A stretch of DNA of 64,000 bases, from NCBI RefSeq assembly GCF_046630445.1, contig NC_092336.1:508495501-508559500 (forward strand), read 5' to 3'. Position numbers and translations under genes: made by a program. The notes beneath the pieces were generated by a model. It made no database searches. It worked only from the letters and a program-made list of their open reading frames with translations, and was not told the DNA's origin. Positions 24,088 through 35,808 of this stretch are shown piece after piece (the stretch's first letter is position 1; each line of letters opens with the position of its first letter). The DNA comes from Rutidosis leptorrhynchoides. Lineage: Eukaryota; Streptophyta; Magnoliopsida; Asterales; Asteraceae.

Positions 24088-24771
24088 ATGGATAGACAAC
24101 CCAATATTTTAATAGACCTACCCGGAGACATGATTGATGAAATCTTGTCTAGAGTCGGTCAGAATTCTTCGACACAACTATTTACGACGAAATCAGTTTG
24201 TAAGATATTCGAAGAACGTTCCAAGAATGTCTTGGTTTATAAGATACTTTCGTTTGAAAGATGGGGGATATCACATTGGGAAACCCATAAGTTACGATGT
24301 GTTTACTTTGACGCATATATTGCGGGGAACCCAAATGCTATTTTACGCAACGGGTTAAGAAATTATTTTGACTCAATGTATCCGAATATAGGACTTCATG
24401 ATTTAGAAAAAGCGGCTAACATGCAACATAAAGAAGCATGCTATGCTTATGGGTTAGTAATGTTCGCTTCTCATCAAAGTGAGAAAAAGAACATCGGGCT
24501 ACAACTATTAAACAAAACATTCCCACAAGTGACGGAGTCGGTAATTGGGGTAAGAAATGAGGTTTTTAGGTTATTACGAGACTGTTGGTCATTACGTAAC
24601 CCTCGTCCCTTTGACGACGTTACAAGACGCTGTCTTATCAATGGCCATAACGGTTATGTTCCACAAGACCAAGGATGGGAAGTAGTCCTAGTAAAACCAG
24701 AATGCATGACTTGTTTCTGGACGTATGAATTACGTGTCTTTATTACCTTTGCTGAACGACTTGTGTACTAG
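24088..24771 (+). CDS. F-box-like protein carried inside retrotransposon E3 (227 aa)
   Basis: F-box proteins recruit targets to SCF-type ubiquitin ligases through binding of the F-box to SKP1. Residues 9-55 read as an F-box, with LPGDMIDEILSRV (11-23), a Ser/Thr-rich second helix and SVCKIFEER. Residues 80-145 hold NPNAILRNGLRNYF, then LEKAANMQHKEACYAYGLVM, a Sel1-like segment typical of the plant At1g67623/At2g35280 F-box group. The C-terminus has CMTC (206-209). The ORF is intronless and uninterrupted, lies between the acidic ORF and gag, and has no counterpart in E1 or E4. I infer capture of a host gene or of its spliced transcript. Whether it is expressed or binds SKP1 is unknown. The family assignment rests on pattern recognition only. 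Confidence 0.75.
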   Translation: MDRQPNILIDLPGDMIDEILSRVGQNSSTQLFTTKSVCKIFEERSKNVLVYKILSFERWGISHWETHKLRCVYFDAYIAGNPNAILRNGLRNYFDSMYPNIGLHDLEKAANMQHKEACYAYGLVMFASHQSEKKNIGLQLLNKTFPQVTESVIGVRNEVFRLLRDCWSLRNPRPFDDVTRRCLINGHNGYVPQDQGWEVVLVKPECMTCFWTYELRVFITFAERLVY

Positions 24772-24963
24772 CTAGAATTATCTTCACAACTATCTTGTAT
24801 CAAAGTTATTGTGTGCTATATTTCATGCTTTATGTAAAATAAGCGGTATTGTAAGTTTGTAAAATATTGTATAAAAGTTTGAACGCAAAATATTATTATA
24901 ATCAGTTTTTCATATAGAATTATAGTAGTTGAATTGTATATTAGCTACTAAGTATGAACTTAA

Positions 24964-24980
24964 CGGGTAGGTACTACCCG
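24964..24980 (+). promoter_or_regulatory. E3 leader palindrome CGGGTAG-GTA-CTACCCG
   Basis: A perfect 7-bp inverted repeat with a 3-nt loop, embedded in TTAACGGGTAGGTACT, the same string that precedes the 3' LTR of this element (29704-29720). The same arrangement occurs in E4 at 42345-42359. Confidence 0.6.
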
Positions 24981-25112
24981 AATTTAAACTTATAAAACGC
25001 TAATATGAAGAAAAAGCTTTTATAAATGAGTTCATATTATGCTACGAAATACTATTAACTACTCTTAATATTCTGTATGATTAACTTGTTCCATTTGACT
25101 ATTTTGAAGGAA

Positions 25113-28100
25113 ATGGCACCGACTACTCGACACACCGTGAATATGAATGAAGAGGAATTCCGTACTTTTCTAGCTTCAAACATAGCCGCAGTACAGGCTG
25201 CGCTACATACCAACAATAACCTTGGATCTAGCAGTACAGGAAATCGTGTAGGATGCACCTACAAAGAATTCACTGCCTGCAAACCTTTGGAATTTGATGG
25301 AACCGAAGGACCGATCGGATTGAAACGGTGGACCGAGAAGGTCGAATCGGTGTTTGCCATAAGTAAGTGTACTGAAGAGGATAAAGTGAAGTACGCTACG
25401 CATGCCTTCACAGGTTCTGCGTTAACATTGTGGAATACCTATCTAGAGAAAGTGGGACAAGATGATGCGTACGCACTACCGTGGTCAGCATTCAAGCACT
25501 TGATGAACGAGAAGTACCGTCCCAGAACCGAGGTCAATAAGCTCAAGACAAAACTTAGAGGGTTACGAACCCAAGGATTTGATATTACCACATACAAAAG
25601 ACGATTCACAGAATTGTGCCTATTGTGTCCGGGAGCATTCGAAGATGAGGAAGAGAAGATCGACGCGTTTGTGAAAGGATTACCGAAAAGAATCTAAGAA
25701 GATATAAGTTCACACGAGCCCGCCTCCATACAACAGGCATGTACAATGGCTCACAAACTAGTGAACCAGATTGAGGAAAGAATTAAAGAACAGACGGCTG
25801 AAGAGGCCAATGTGAAGCAAGTCAAAAGAAAGTGGGAGGAAAACGGTGATAAGAATCACCAATACAACAACAACAACAGCAATTACAACAATAATCGCAA
25901 CAATTATCCCAACAATCGCAACATCAATCGCAACTACAACAAATGGCCCAACAACAACAACAACAACAGCAACTACAACAATCATCCCAACAACAATAAC
26001 AACTGCAACAACAACAACAATCAGAAGCAGCTATGCCAAAGGTGTGAAAAGTATCACTCGGGGTTCTGCACCAAATTTTGCAACAAGTGTAAAAGAAATG
26101 GTCATAGCGCGGCGAAGTGTGAGGTCTACGGACCAGGGGTTAACAGAACGAAAGGAACAAATGGTGTCGGAACGAGTAATGGCGGAGCAAGTAGTGTCGG
26201 AGCAAGTTATGCCAATGTAGTTTGTTATAAATGTGGAAAACCGGGCCACATTATTAGAAATTGCCCGAACCACGAGAACACGAATGGACAAGGCCGCGGA
26301 AGATTTTTCAATATTAATGCGGCAGAGGCACAGGAAGACCCGGAGCTTGTTACGGGTACGTTTCTTATTGACAATAAATCTGCTTACGTTTTATTTGATT
26401 CGGGTGCGGATAGAAGCTATATGAGTAGAGATTTTTGTGCTAAATTAAGTTGTCCATTGACGCCGTTGGATAGTAAATTTTTACTCGAATTAGCAAACGG
26501 TAAATTAATTTCAGCAGATAATATATGCCGGAATCGAGAAATTAAACTGGGTAGCGAAATATTTAAGATTGATTTGATACCAGTAGAGTTAGGGAGTTTT
26601 GACGTAATAGTTGGCATGGACTGGCTGAAGAAGGTGAAAGCAGAGATGGTATGTTATAAAAATGCAATTCGCATTGTACGAGAAGAAGGAGAACCCTTAA
26701 TGGTGTACGGAGAAAAGGGCAACATGAAGCTACATCTTATTAGTAATTTGAAGGCACAAAAACTAATAAGAAAAGGTTGCTATGCTGTTCTAGCACACGT
26801 CGAGAAAGTACAAACTGAAGAAAATAGCATCAATGATGTTCCCGTCACAAAAGAATTTTCCGATGTATTTCCGAAAGAATTACCGGGACTACCTCCACAT
26901 CGATCTGTTGAATTTCAAATAGATCTTGTACCAGGAGCTGCACCAATAGCTCGTGCTCCTTATAGACTCGCACCCAGCGAGATGAAAGAACTGTAAAGCC
27001 AACTGCAAGAACTATTAGAATGTGGTTTCATTCGACCAAGCACATCACCATGGGGAGCTCCTGTTTTGTTTGTCAAGAAGAAGGATGGTACATTTAGGTT
27101 GTGTATTGACTACAGAGAGTTGAACAAACTTACCATCAAAAACCGTTATCCACTGCCGAGAATTGACGACTTATTTGATCAACTACAAGGCTCGTCAGTT
27201 TATTCAAAGATCGATTTACGTTCTGGATATCATCAAATGCGAGTAAAGGAGGATGATATTCCAAAAACTGCTTTTAGGACGCGTTATGGTCATTACGAGT
27301 TTATGGTTATGCCGTTTGGATTGACTAATGCACCAGCTGTGTTCATGGACCTTATGAACCGAGTGTGTGGGCCATATCTTGACAAGTTTGTCATTGTTTT
27401 CATCGATGACATACTTATTTATTCAAAGAATGATCAAGAGCACGAAGAACATTTGAGAAAAGTGCTAGAAGTATTGAGGAAAGAAAAACTGTACGCTAAG
27501 TTTTCAAAGTGTGCATTTTGGTTGGAAGAAGTTCAATTCCTCGGTCACATAGTGAACAAAGAAGGTATCCAGGTGGACCCGGCAAAGATCGAAATCGTTG
27601 AAAAGTGGGAAACCCCAAAAACTCCGAATCATATACGTCAATTTTTAGGATTGGCTGGTTACTACAGAAGATTCATCCAAGATTTCTCTAAAATAGCAAA
27701 ACCCTTGACTGCATTAACGCATAAAGGGAAGAAATTTGAATGGAAGGATAAACAAGAGAAGGCGTTTCAATTATTGAAGAAAAAGCTAACTACGACACCT
27801 ATATTGTCATTGCCTGAAGGGAATGATGATTTTGTAATTTATTGTGACGCATCAAAGCAAGGTCTCGGTTGTGTATTAATGCAACGGACGAAGGTGATTG
27901 CTTATGCGTCTAGACAATTGAAGATTCACGAGCAAAATTATACGACGCATGATTTGGAATTAGGCGCGGTAGTTTTTGCATTAAAGACTTGGAGGCACTA
28001 CTTATATGGGGTCAAAAGTATTATATATACCGACCACAAAAGTCTTCAACACATATTTAATCAGAAACAACTGAATATGAGGCAGCGTAGGTGGATTGAA

Positions 28101-29684
28101 TTGTTGAATGATTACGAATTTGAGATTTGTTACCACCCGGGGAAGGCAAATGTGGTAGCCGACGCCTTGAGTAGAAAGGACAGAGAACCCATTCGAGTAA
28201 AATCTATGAATATAATGATTCACACTAACCTTACTACTCAAATAAAGGAGGCGCAACAAGGAGTTTTAAAAGAGGGGAATTTAAAGGATGAAATACCCAA
28301 AGGATCAGAGAAGCATCTTAATATTCGGAAAGACAGAACCCGGTATAGGGCTGAAAGAATTTAGGTACCAAAATTTGGAGATATGAGAGAAATGGTACTT
28401 AGAGAAGCTCATAAAACTAGATACTCAATACATCCTGAAACGGGGAAGATGTACAAGGATCTTAAGAAACATTTTTGGTGGCCAGGTATGAAAGTCGATA
28501 TTGCTAAATATGTAGAAGAATGTTTGACGTGTTCTAAGGTCAAAGCTGAATATCAGAAACCATCAGGTCTACTATAACAACCTGAAATCCCGGAATGGAA
28601 ATGGGAAAACATTACCATGGATTTCATTACTAAATTGCCAAGGACTGCAAGTGGTTATGATACTATTTGGGTAATAGTTGATCGTCTCACCATGTCAGCA
28701 CACTTCCTGCCAATAAGAGAAGATGACAAGATGGAGAAGTTAGCACGACTGTATTTGAAGGAAGTCGTCTCCAGACATGGAATACCAATCTCTATTATCT
28801 CTGATAGGGATGGCAGATTTATTTCAAGATTCTGGCAGACATTACAGCAAGCATTGGGAACTCGTCTAGACATGAGTACTGCCTATCATCCACAAACTGA
28901 TGGGCAGAGCGAAAGGACAATACAAACTCTTGAAGACATGCTACGAGCTTGTGTTATTGATTTCGGAAACAGTTGGGATCGACATCTACCGTTAGCAGAA
29001 TTTTCCTACAACAACAGCTACCATTCAAGCATTGAGATGGCGCCGTTTGAAGCACTTTATGGTAGAAAGTGCAGGTCTCCGATTTGTTAGAGTGAAGTGG
29101 GGGATAGACAGATTACGGGTCCGGAGATAATACAAGAAACTACCGAGAAAATCATCCAAATTCAACAAAGATTGAAAACCGCCCAGAGTCGACAAAAGAG
29201 CTACGCGGACAGTAAAAGAAAAGATATAGAGTTTGAAATTGGAGAAATGGTCATGCTTAAGGTTTCACTTTGGAAAGGCGTTGTTCGATTTGGTAAACGG
29301 GGGAAACTAAATCCAAGGTACATTGGACCATTCAAGATAATAGATCGTGTCGGACCAGTAGCTTACCAACTGGAGCTACCTCAACAACTCGCGGCTGTAC
29401 ATAACACTTTCCACGTCTCAAATTTGAAGAAATGTTTTGCTAAAGAAGATCTCACTATTCCGTTGGACGAAATCCAAATCAATGAAAAACTTCAATTCAT
29501 TGAAGAACCCGTCGAAATAATGGATCGTGAGGTTAAGAGACTTAAACAAAACAAGATACCGATTGTTAAGGTTCGATGAAATGCTTGTAGAGGACCCGAG
29601 TTCACCTGGGAGCGTGAAGATCAGATGAAGAAGAAATACCCGCATTTATTTCCAGAAGATACGTCAACACCTCCAACTGCTTAA
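25113..29684 (+). pseudogene. E3 Gag-Pol-chromodomain frame with six in-frame stops
   Basis: From ATG 25113 (MAPTTRHT) the reading frame keeps one phase to the terminal TAA at 29682-29684, equal to 1523 codons. Premature stops are at 25695, 26994, 28362, 28575, 29088 and 29577. Gag has CCHC knuckles (about 26036-26130 and 26224-26265) after an Asn-rich tract. The protease reads DSGADRS (about 26398), RT carries [10 protein letters not shown], RNase H carries YCDAS, and integrase keeps the HHCC and D,D,E residues. The C-terminal chromodomain is cut just before EFTWERED. Compared with E1, five of the six stops replace Gln or Trp codons and are explained by single C-to-T or G-to-A changes. No frameshift is visible. 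The product would be inactive, but enzymes supplied in trans could mobilise it. Confidence 0.93.
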
Positions 29685-29719
29685 AATTTCGGGACGAAAT
29701 TTATTTAACGGGTAGGTAC
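29684..29719 (+). promoter_or_regulatory. E3 polypurine-tract region with inverted repeat
   Basis: AAATTTCGGGACGAAATTT (29684-29702) overlaps the last base of the terminal stop and forms 8-bp arms around GGA. It is followed by ATTTAACGGGTAGGTAC and then the 3' LTR. Confidence 0.75.
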
Positions 29720-32700
29720 TGTAGTGACCCGAACTTTTCCATGTTTATATATATATTAAATGAAATTTTTATTTACATGATTAAGTGTTTTCAACATGTT
29801 AAGCAATCAAACTTGTTAAGACTTGATTAATTGAAATAGGTTTCATATAGACAATTGACCACCCAAGTTGACCGGTGATTCACGAACGTTAAAACTTGTA
29901 AAAACTATACGATGACATATATATGGTTATATATATAGTTAACATGATTTTATTATAAGTATGTATCTCATTAGGTATTTTAACAATGAGTTATATACAT
30001 AAAAATGAGACTATTAAATTAAGAAACTCGAAAACGATATATATAACAATTATTGTTATAACAACGTCTTACTAGGTACATATGAATCATATTAAGATAT
30101 TGATACACTTGGTTAATTATGTTAAATGATAAGTAAATATATTATTAAGTGTATTAACAATGAAATACATATGTAAAAATAAGACTACTAACTTAATGAT
30201 TTCGAAACGAGACATATATGTAACGATTATCGTTGTAACGACATTTAACTGTATATATATCATACTAAGATATATTATATATCATAATATCATGATAATC
30301 TAACAATTTAACATCTCATTTTTTATAATAAACAATGGGTTAACAACATTTAACAAGATCGTTAACCTAAAGGTTTCAAAACAACATTTACATGTAACGA
30401 CTAACGATGACTTAACGACTCAGTTAAAATGTATATACATGTAGTGTTTTAATATGTATTCATACACTTTTGAAAGACTTCAAGACACTTATCAAAATAC
30501 TTATACTTAACAAAAATGCTTACAATTACATCCTCGTTCAGTTTCATCAACAATTCTACTCGTATGCACCCGTATTCGTACTCGTACAATACACAGCTTT
30601 TTGATGTATGTACTATTGGTATATACACTCCAATGATCAGCTCTTAGAAGCCCATGTGAGTCACCTAACACATGTGGGAACCATCATTTGGCAACTAGCA
30701 TGAAATATCTCATAAAATTACAAAAATATGAGTAATCATTCATGACTTATTTACATGAAAACAAAATTACATATCCTTTATATCTAATCCATACACCAAC
30801 GACCAAAAACACCTACAAACACTTTCATTCTTCAATTTTCTTCATCTAATTGATCTCTCTCAAGTTCTATCTTCAAGTTCTAAGTGTTCTTCATAAATTC
30901 CAAAAGTTCTAGTTTCATAAAATCAAGAATACTTCCAAGATTGCAAGTTTACTTCCAAGTTTTCTAAATCCATTCCAAGTAATCATCCAAGATCAAGAAA
31001 CCTTTGTTACTTACAGTAGGTTATCTTTCTAATACAAGGTAATAATCATATTCAAACTTTAATTCAATTTCTATAACTATAACAATCTTATTTCGAGTGG
31101 AAATCTTACTTGAAATTGTTTTCGTGTCATGATTCTGCTTCAAGAACTTTCAAGCCATCCAAGGATCCTTTGAAGCTAGATCCATTTTTCTCATTTCCAG
31201 TAGGTTTATCCAAGGAACTTGAGGTAGTAATGATGTTCATAACATCATTCGATTCATACATATAAAGCTATCTTATTCGAAGGTTTAAACTTGTAATCAC
31301 TAGAACATAGTTTAGTTAATTCTAAACTTGTTCGCAAATAAAAGTTAATCCTTCTAACTTGACTTTTAAAATCAACTAAACACATGTTCTATATCTATAT
31401 GATAGGCTAACTTAATGATTTAAAAACCTGGAAACACGAAAAACACCGTAAAACCAGATTTACGCCGTCGTAGTAACACCGCGGGCTGTTTTGGGTTAGT
31501 TAATTAAAAACTATGATAAACTTTGATTTAAAAGTTGTTATTCTGGGAAAATGATTTTTATTATGAACATGAAACTATATCCAAAAATCATGGTTAAACT
31601 CAAAGTGGAAGTATGTTTTCTAAAATGGTCATCTAGACGTCGTTCTTTCGACTGAAATGACTACCTTTACAAAAATAACTTGTAACTTATTTTTTCGACT
31701 ATAAACCTATACTTTTTCTGTTTAGATTCATAAAATAGAGTTCAATATGAAACCATAGCAATTTGATTCACTCAAAACGGATTTAAAATGAAGAAGTTAT
31801 GGGTAAAACAAGATTGGATAATTTTTCTCATTTTAGCTACGTGAAAATTGGTAACAAATCTATTCCAACCATAAGTTAATCAACTTGTATTGTATATTAT
31901 GTAATCTTGAGATACCATAGACACGTATACAATGTTTCGACCTATCATGTCGACACATCTATATATATTTCGGAATAACCATAGACACTCTATATGTGAA
32001 TGTTGGAGTTAGCTATACAGGGTTGAGGTTGATTCCAAAATATATATAGTTTGAGTTGTGATCAATACTGAGATATGTATACACTGGGTCGTAGATTGAT
32101 TCAAGATAATATATATCGATTTATTTCTGTACATCTAACTGTGGACAACTAGTTGTAGGTTACTAACGAGGACAGCTGACTTAATAAACTTAAAACATCA
32201 AAATGTATTAAAAGTGTTGTAAATATATTTTGAACATACTTTGATATATATGTATATATTGTTATAGGTTCATGAATCAACCAGTGGCCAAGTCTTACTT
32301 CCCGACGAAGTAAAAATCTGTGAAAGTGAGTTATAGTCCCACTTTTAAAATCTAATATTTTTGGGAAGAGAATACATGCAGGTTTTATAAATGATTTACA
32401 AAATAGACACAAGTACGTGAAATTACATTCTATGGTTGAATTATCGAAATCGAATATGCTCCTTTTTATTAAGTCTGGTAATCTAAGAATTAGGGAACAG
32501 ACACCCTAATTGACTGGAATCCTAAAGATAGATCTATTGGGCCTAACAAACCCCATCCAAAGTACCAGATGCTTTAGTACTTCGAAATTTATATCATATC
32601 CGAAGGGTGTCCCGGAATGATGGAGATATTCTTATATATGCATCTTGTTAATGTCGGTTACCAGGTGTTCACCATATGAATGATTTTTATCTCTATGTAT

Positions 32701-33159
32701 GGGTTGTGTATTGAAATATGAAATCTTGTGGTCTATTGTTACGATTTGATATATATAGGTTAAACCTATAACTCACCAACATTTTTGTTGACGTTTAAAG
32801 CATGTTTATTCTCAGGTGAATACTAAGAGCTTCCGCTGTTGCATACTAAAATAAGGACAAGATTTGGAGTCCATGTTTGTATGATATTGTGTAAAAACTG
32901 CATTCAAGAAACTGATTTCGATGTAACATATTTGTATTGTAAACCATTATGTAATGGTCGTGTGTAAACAGGATATTTTAGATTATCCTTATTTGATAAT
33001 CTACGTAAAGCTTTTTAAACCTTTATTTATGAAATAAAGGTTATGGTTTGTTTTAAAAATGAATGCAGTCTTTGAAAAACGTCTCATATAGAGGTCAAAA
33101 CCTCGCAACGAAATCAATTAATATGGAACTTTTTTAATCAATAAGAACGGGACATTTCA
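29720..33159 (+). repeat. E3 3' LTR (3440 bp)
   Basis: It matches 19676-23141 apart from scattered substitutions (about 1-2 percent in the parts I compared) and one missing 26-bp repeat unit. The hairpin GAGGTCAAAACCTC is at 33091-33104. Its end GGGACATTTCA is followed directly by the TSD. Confidence 0.93.
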
Positions 33160-33164
33160 CTGTG
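33160..33164. repeat. E3 target-site duplication, right copy (CTGTG)
   Basis: Pairs with 19671-19675. Confidence 0.92.
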
Positions 33165-33215
33165 AATTTATTTTTACAATTTCAATTTGCACCTAGTCCT
33201 CAACTGTTTGTTCAT

Positions 33216-33800
33216 TTAGAACCTGTAAAATAGGGTTACGATAACAATATGAAGACTCAAACGATGAATCTCTGATTGTCTTTCCGAAAGAATAGTAAAC
33301 AAACACTCCATTTGTCTTTCTAGATTTTGAATAGATGTTTGATTTTGTTTCCATTGTTGATTTAGTAATTCCCTAGTTTCGGTTTGACTTTCAATAAAAC
33401 TCATCATAATATTTTGAAAATCATACGAGTAATTTTCTTTATTTTGAGTTTGTTGAAAATTTTGTGGCATTTGGTTAGAAAATTGGTATTGTTGATAATT
33501 TTGTGGGGAATCGTAATAAGGTTGGTTTGGATAATAAAAATCTGGATTCGAGTTATTCTCTTGATATTCATTCCATATATAGTTCACGGGTTCATAACTC
33601 TCCATTTGATCCATTGAAATATGATAATCACATTCCCAAGTCAAATGGTAACCTCCACAATTTTCACAAATATATGTAGTTTCAACCCTATTAAACATAG
33701 ATGAATCGCACCAATTATCATCAAAACTTGTTTGAGAGTATTGATTAAATTGTTGGGCATTAAAAAGATTTTCCATGGTCATATTCTCAAAATCATCCAT
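33216..33800 (-). pseudogene. E2 Athila-like Gag remnant (194 codons)
   Basis: The first ORF after the E2 PBS. It carries a zinc knuckle CENCGGYHLTWEC (residues 45-57, spacing CX2CX3HX4C), then a Tyr/Asn/Gln-rich linker with PQNFQQ, then TETRELLNQQWKQ and SIQNLERQMECLF, a short coiled coil. That order (knuckle, low-complexity linker, heptad region of the type SIxNLExQ) is characteristic of the C-terminal half of Athila-type Gag. The N-terminal capsid region seen in E5 (60083-60961) is absent, so this is an internally deleted derivative. It could still bind element RNA, but nothing demonstrates function. Confidence 0.6.
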
Positions 33801-33936
33801 ATTACAATATGACTGGAACCTAGTTGAAATTTAAAAAGAACAAAGAGAAAAATAAAACAGAACTTTCGTAGAAAAATAAATCCCGACGAAAGGATCAAAT
33901 AACTAAAAGTAATTAAATTCCCGAATGAACAATTTG

Positions 33937-33954
33937 TCCCCGGCAGTGGCGCCA
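33937..33954 (-). other. E2 primer-binding site (TGGCGCC type)
   Basis: The minus strand reads TGGCGCCACTGCCGGGGA six bases from the LTR end. Athila-like elements use this kind of PBS; the E5 site differs at one base. Confidence 0.85.
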
Positions 33955-34813
33955 AAAAGTTGATGTGATAAAAACGACCTTTAAATTTTACAACTAAACT
34001 AGCTAATAAATATTATCACACTACGGGCAACTGGTCCCTATCGTGCAGCAATAGATACTGGAAAGTCAAGTTCGTTCCACAGGGAGAAGCGTATTCAAGA
34101 ATTTAACGACAATTAATTATACTAAAAAGTGGGTTTTAATTGGTTTTTGGTTTTGGATATAATTAACTAAATTAATAACAAAAATAAAAATAAATAAAAA
34201 TATAAGAAAGTGTATTTACTTAGATTTCGTCCCCCTCGTTGATATGAATCATAGACAATTCATAATCAATTTACTATGGATTGTTGTTAAGTCCAATTAC
34301 AATATTATATAGTATATATTCATGATAACCTCTCGATTTCATAAAGTCTTGATTTACTAAGATTCAACTTAACTTTCGCTAATCTCGTCTTAACAAAGCA
34401 AACTATACCCGATCATTCGAATTGTGATTCAACCTAGTTTTAACTTTCATTAAAACTTAAACTAAAATGGTTTCCCTTCTTATAATTTCATGACTATATA
34501 AATCTTAATACCACCAAATCACCAAATTCGTATTCTTATATTTTTGTTAGGAATATAATCCTACATTTTGTCTAGATCACAAATAGTGTTGAAGCATATT
34601 TTATGTATCACCAATTTAACTTTCGCTAAACGATTCAATAAACTACGTGACGGGGATTAAGTATTAAATTTACATAATAATAGATCTTTTGATTGAACAC
34701 AATATCTAAAATTGATCTAAATAACATTTGTAATTTTTCTAAAATGTTTACTTTATATATTTTTCTTTCGAATTTATATAAAATCTTAACTAACTAAAAT
34801 TAAATCTAATTTT

Positions 34814-34818
34814 CATTG
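34814..34818. repeat. E4 target-site duplication, left copy (CATTG)
   Basis: Identical to 46104-46108; the uninterrupted E2 left LTR has a single CATTG at the matching position (about 15877). Confidence 0.93.
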
Positions 34819-35735
34819 TGTCATAACCCGACCTTAACCATAAGGACGAATACAATAACATATGAATTCATCGCGAGGTATTGACCTCTATATGCGACAT
34901 TTTTCAAAAACTGCATTCGATTTTATAATACAAACCATAGCTTTTATTACAAATACAAGGTTTAAACAACTTAATAATGATTATCGTTTAGCGATAATCT
35001 TAAACTTACAAACTTTACATGTGATAATAACAATACGACTTCCAACATATTTTACATTACAAATCCTCCGATATGCAGTTTTATTTTTGACACAAATATG
35101 CATACTCAAGATCTTGCTTAAATTCAACATGTTGCAGCGGAAGCTTTTAGTTATCACCTGAGAATAAACATGTTTAAAACGTCAACATAAAGTTGGTGAG
35201 ATATAGGTTTAATGCCGGCAGCGTTATAAATATAGACCACAAGATTTCATATATAAACGTTTTAATAAAAATATTCTAAGTTGTTGAGCACTTGATAACC
35301 ATACTTAACATTTAATCAACATCGCATATTCCCTTTATTATGAAATCTTACTACACCGTACCAAGTGTAGTCACCGAAATGAAGTACTGTGCAACCGTTG
35401 AATACTGGTCGTCCAGTCCGGTTGGGGTTGTCAGGCCCGATAGATCTATCAACAGGATTCGCGTTTACAATACCTCATGTAAATAATAGTTACCAAGTTA
35501 CAGGGAAGTATGCCAGTGGTACTACTCAATGTAGAATATATATTTTTAATCACTTGTGTCCATAACGTAAATCATAAAATGCATGTATTCTCATCCCGAA
35601 ATATTTAGAGTTTAAAAGTGGGACTATATACTCACTTTTGCCTTGAAGGTATTTATCACGACTTGGTCTCCGATAGATATCACGAACCTAACCATATATA
35701 TAATATATCAACATATTTTCTTTTTAAGTAATCGT

Positions 35736-35808
<73 letters not shown>

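Larger units (their letters stand above)
19676..33159 (+). mobile_element. E3: Tekay-type Ty3/gypsy chromovirus carrying an F-box-like gene
   Basis: A structurally complete 13,484-bp copy: LTRs at 19676-23141 and 29720-33159, TSD CTGTG, initiator-Met PBS at 23144, an acidic leader ORF, an F-box-like ORF, a gag-pol-chromodomain frame and a PPT. The gag-pol frame keeps one phase but contains six premature stops, so the copy cannot make its own full polyprotein. It is nested in the internal region of E2 and is therefore younger than E2. The extra host-like ORF sets it apart from E1 and E4. Confidence 0.95.

Noticed and set aside
34862..35161. 99-codon frame repeated at 43214-43513
   Set aside because: Duplicated only because it lies in both E4 LTRs; it runs opposite to the element and has no known domain.
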